64,000 nucleotides of DNA from Epiperipatus broadwayi (Eukaryota; Onychophora; Udeonychophora; Euonychophora; Peripatidae): contig JAQFVV010000017.1 of assembly GCA_028023455.1 (NCBI GenBank), positions 6,232,098-6,296,097 of the forward strand. The letters are read 5' to 3'. Positions within the stretch are counted from its first letter, which is position 1, and each line of letters starts with the position of its first letter. This document shows positions 61,840 to 64,000 of the stretch, one piece after another. The translations under genes and the position numbers were made by a program. The notes beneath the pieces are model-generated. The model did no database searches and was not told where the DNA came from. It saw only the letters and a list, made by a program, of their open reading frames with translations.

Positions 61840-62720
61840 AAGATCACTTTCAAATGAAGAAAGATTGTGTGAACTGGAAGAAGAATTATGTCTGATACTA
61901 AATGGGATATTGATGAAAATAGAAGATAAAGAGACAATTTAAAAATGGACATAGTTTTTACTACAAAAGTACAAACATTGAAAGGGCGGAATTTATTAGG
62001 AATAAAAAAGTGAAAAAATAATATTGTGAAGACTGATAGGATATTAGATATAATGGCAAGATAAGTATTCAAATTAATGGAAGATACCAAAAACAGATAA
62101 TTCAGATTTGTGCCCCAACAAATTTTCATTGTGATGAAGAAGTAGAAGACTTTTTAGGGATATACAGAATGCTTTAGATCAAGCCAAACAACATTTCAAA
62201 ATTACCATGATAGACGTTAATACTAAAAACTGGGAAAGGATTGGTTATGGTGTCAGAAATGAGATAGGACAAAGACTTGCATTTGGAAGAAAAAAAAAAT
62301 GCCTACATATTTCTTTTAGAAAAATGCTAAATGGAAATGGAAGCATTCAGATGAAGATACAAACAAACTGGATTATATATTAACTAACATAAAATATATA
62401 TTTTATGATTATGTTCTTAAAAGATTCAGTACAGATAATGATCACTGATTAGAGACAAATAAGGTACAACTTAATACAAAATTAGAGATGAAAACTATTA
62501 CAACAGACAGTACTAACAGTTGATATTCCTACCTTTTGGAAACACTTCAGTGAATTTAAATTCAAACGTGAAAATCATTTAAAAATATTGGAAAACTTTG
62601 AAGATGATTCAGTCGTCAATTCAAACGTGAAAATCATTTAAAAATATTGGAAAACTTTGAAGATGATTCAGTCGTCAGTGAAATCAGTATAAAGATAATG
62701 ATTTGTTGCACCTTTCCAAC
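61840..62720 (+). mobile_element. RTE-type LINE fragment: apurinic endonuclease domain, degenerate
   Basis: Frames joined by eye give KRAEFIRNKKVK-like text, then QINGRYQKQIIQICAPTNF and DEEVEDFLG, the apurinic/apyrimidinic endonuclease (QVYAPT motif). Later come KWKHSDEDTNKLDYILTNI and STDNDH, matching the LDYILT and SDHR catalytic region. Several stops and shifts make it dead. It contains a 59-bp tandem duplication at 62562-62677. Confidence 0.75.
62562..62677 (+). repeat. Tandem duplication, 59-bp unit, two copies
   Basis: The unit begins tcaaacgtgaaaatcattta and ends in gatgattcagtcgtca. Copies are almost identical and lie within the RTE fragment. Confidence 0.9.
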
Positions 62721-63122
62721 TAAAATTCATTATTTCATTAGGCTATATTACACTATTTTTTCATCATACTGATTACTTATTTATCTTTGTGATTTATTCA
62801 CCATTCATATTCTTGTAATCGACGTTTAAGTGCTTGGAGATGTCAAGTAAGAAAAGCTTAATAGAGAAGCAGTCTTAATATAGGTATTCTTAACATGCTT
62901 TCAATATCTTCATCATGATATTATAATCATAGCAATGATCATAACAAAGATATTGAAAACCATTCAGCATCACATGATCACTATCTTATACTAGCACATA
63001 ATTGTTTATAAACAAAGCAAAACTCTCCATACAGTAGTGCCACCCTGTGCCAACCAGAGGAATCAATGAAATGCCAGAAGGCTTGTGCATAAAATCCCTA
63101 TCTAATGCCTACTCATCCAATA

Positions 63123-63164
63123 TCCGCAGACTAGTTTCTGGCTTGTGGCCATCGTTAGTGAGGA
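63123..63164 (-). ncRNA. Decayed hammerhead-like motif, left arm of a fold-back
   Basis: On the minus strand: TCCTCA, CTAACGA (invariant G changed to A), 13-nt stem II region, GAAA, CTAGT, C, TGCGGA. It is the partner of 63780-63821. A copy with similar decay (TTGATGA, one A lost from GAAA) is at 39769-39809. Confidence 0.35.
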
Positions 63165-63779
63165 GCCTTTGGATCTGAGAGCACTGCATCTAGATCTTAG
63201 GATCTAATGCAACCCTCCAGCACCCACCTTTTATCTCTACTTAACTACAAAACTATGAGAATGGAATTTGAAAACACAAAAAATATTTTCAATCTAAGCT
63301 CAATAGCTTATATAGTCATATGGGTCTGAATTCAGTTCAGCATCCATACATTTTGGTGTCTTTGGCTCTTTAACAACCATAGCCACCACTATCCTATTAG
63401 GCAGGATTGGTGTTAAACCATTACTCTGGTTGGCACAGGGTGGCAATAGTGTATGGAGAGTTTTGCTTTGTTTATAAACAATTATGTGCTAGTAAAAGAT
63501 AGTTATCATGTGATGCTTAATGGTTTAACACCAATCCTGCCTAATAGGATAGTGGTGGCTATGGTTGTTAAAGAGCCAAAGACACCAAAATGTATGGGTG
63601 CTGAACTGAGTTCAGACCTATATGACTATATAAGCTATTGAGCTTAGATTAGATTGAAAATATTTTTTGTGTTTTCAATTTCATCCTCATAGTTTTGTAA
63701 TTAAGTAGAGATAAAAAGTGGGTGCTGGAGGGCTGCATTAGATCCTAAGATCTAGGTGCAGTGCTCTCAGATCCAAACC

Positions 63780-63821
63780 TCCTCACTGACGAAGACCATA
63801 AGCCAGAAACTAGTCTGGGGA
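63780..63821 (+). ncRNA. Hammerhead-ribozyme-like motif
   Basis: TCCTCA, CTGACGA, a 13-nt stem II region (weak), GAAA, CTAGT, C, TGGGGA. The core boxes are intact and stem I pairs over 6 bp with one G-U. Stem III ACTAGT is a perfect palindrome. It is in the right arm of the large fold-back ending at 64000. Confidence 0.5.
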
Positions 63822-64000
63822 TATTGGATGAGTAGGTATTAGATATTAGATAGGGATTTTATGCACAAGCCTTCTGGCATTCATTGATTACTCTGGTTGG
63901 CACTACTGTATGGAGAGTTTTGCTTTGTTTATAAAGATATTGAAAGTATGCCAAGCATACGACATTAAGACTGTTTCATTGTCAAGCTTTTCTTACTCGA

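Larger units (their letters stand above)
62844..64000. repeat. Large fold-back repeat, arms up to about 0.5 kb, cut by the window end
   Basis: The outermost pairs are 62844-62912 with 63939-64000 (aagtaagaaaagctt, cagtcttaat, ctttcaatatc). Inside, 63000-63410 pairs with 63520-63930, and 63413-63512 is an extra inverted copy of 62983-63060. It contains hammerhead-like motifs near 63123 and 63780. Related fold-backs are at 33712, 37851 and 39656. Confidence 0.8.

Noticed and set aside
61743-62129. 128-codon minus frame
   Set aside because: Antisense of the RTE endonuclease region on the plus strand; the hydrophobic translation is a by-product of AT-rich sequence.

Overview
This is animal nuclear DNA. 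It is very AT-rich, has no bacterial-style gene packing, and holds one spliced gene with canonical GT-AG introns of 117 bp to 15.8 kb that are filled with transposable-element debris. The mix of RTE-type LINEs, Penelope-like elements, mariner fragments, tRNA-derived SINEs and many fold-back repeats suggests an invertebrate with a large repeat-rich genome. A cephalopod or chelicerate would fit, but the sequence does not settle the phylum.

The only host gene I can support is the 3' half of PUS7 (pseudouridylate synthase 7, TruD family) on the minus strand. Nine coding exons run from 59554 down to a TGA at 15793. All eight exon junctions keep the reading frame. The first four exons downstream of the leading one sit fairly close together at 51-54 kb; the later introns are 6.8, 9.7, 2.7 and 15.8 kb. 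The N-terminal half, including the exon with the catalytic aspartate, was not found and probably lies beyond 64000.

Downstream of PUS7, on the opposite strand, is a nearly complete Penelope-like retroelement at 11554-14516. It has direct terminal repeats of about 117 bp, a reverse transcriptase and a GIY-YIG endonuclease, and is broken only by three frameshifts. A second GIY-YIG fragment lies at about 53.3 kb. The flank at 1-11 kb and the introns hold RTE LINE ends and bodies, other LINE 3' ends, an antisense Ty3/Gypsy pol remnant near 8 kb, two deleted mariner-type elements that keep the transposase helix-turn-helix region, SINEs, MITEs and long fold-backs.

The most interesting signal is a family of dispersed, often fold-back repeats carrying hammerhead-ribozyme-like cores of about 42 nt (for example at 59060-59100, 60626-60667 and 63780-63821, with decayed copies elsewhere). 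The core boxes, a stem I with compensatory changes between copies, and self-complementary stem III sequences can be read directly. This suggests a non-autonomous retroelement family that uses dimeric hammerheads, or is a relic of one. A search against known Penelope-associated hammerheads and a cleavage assay would decide this.
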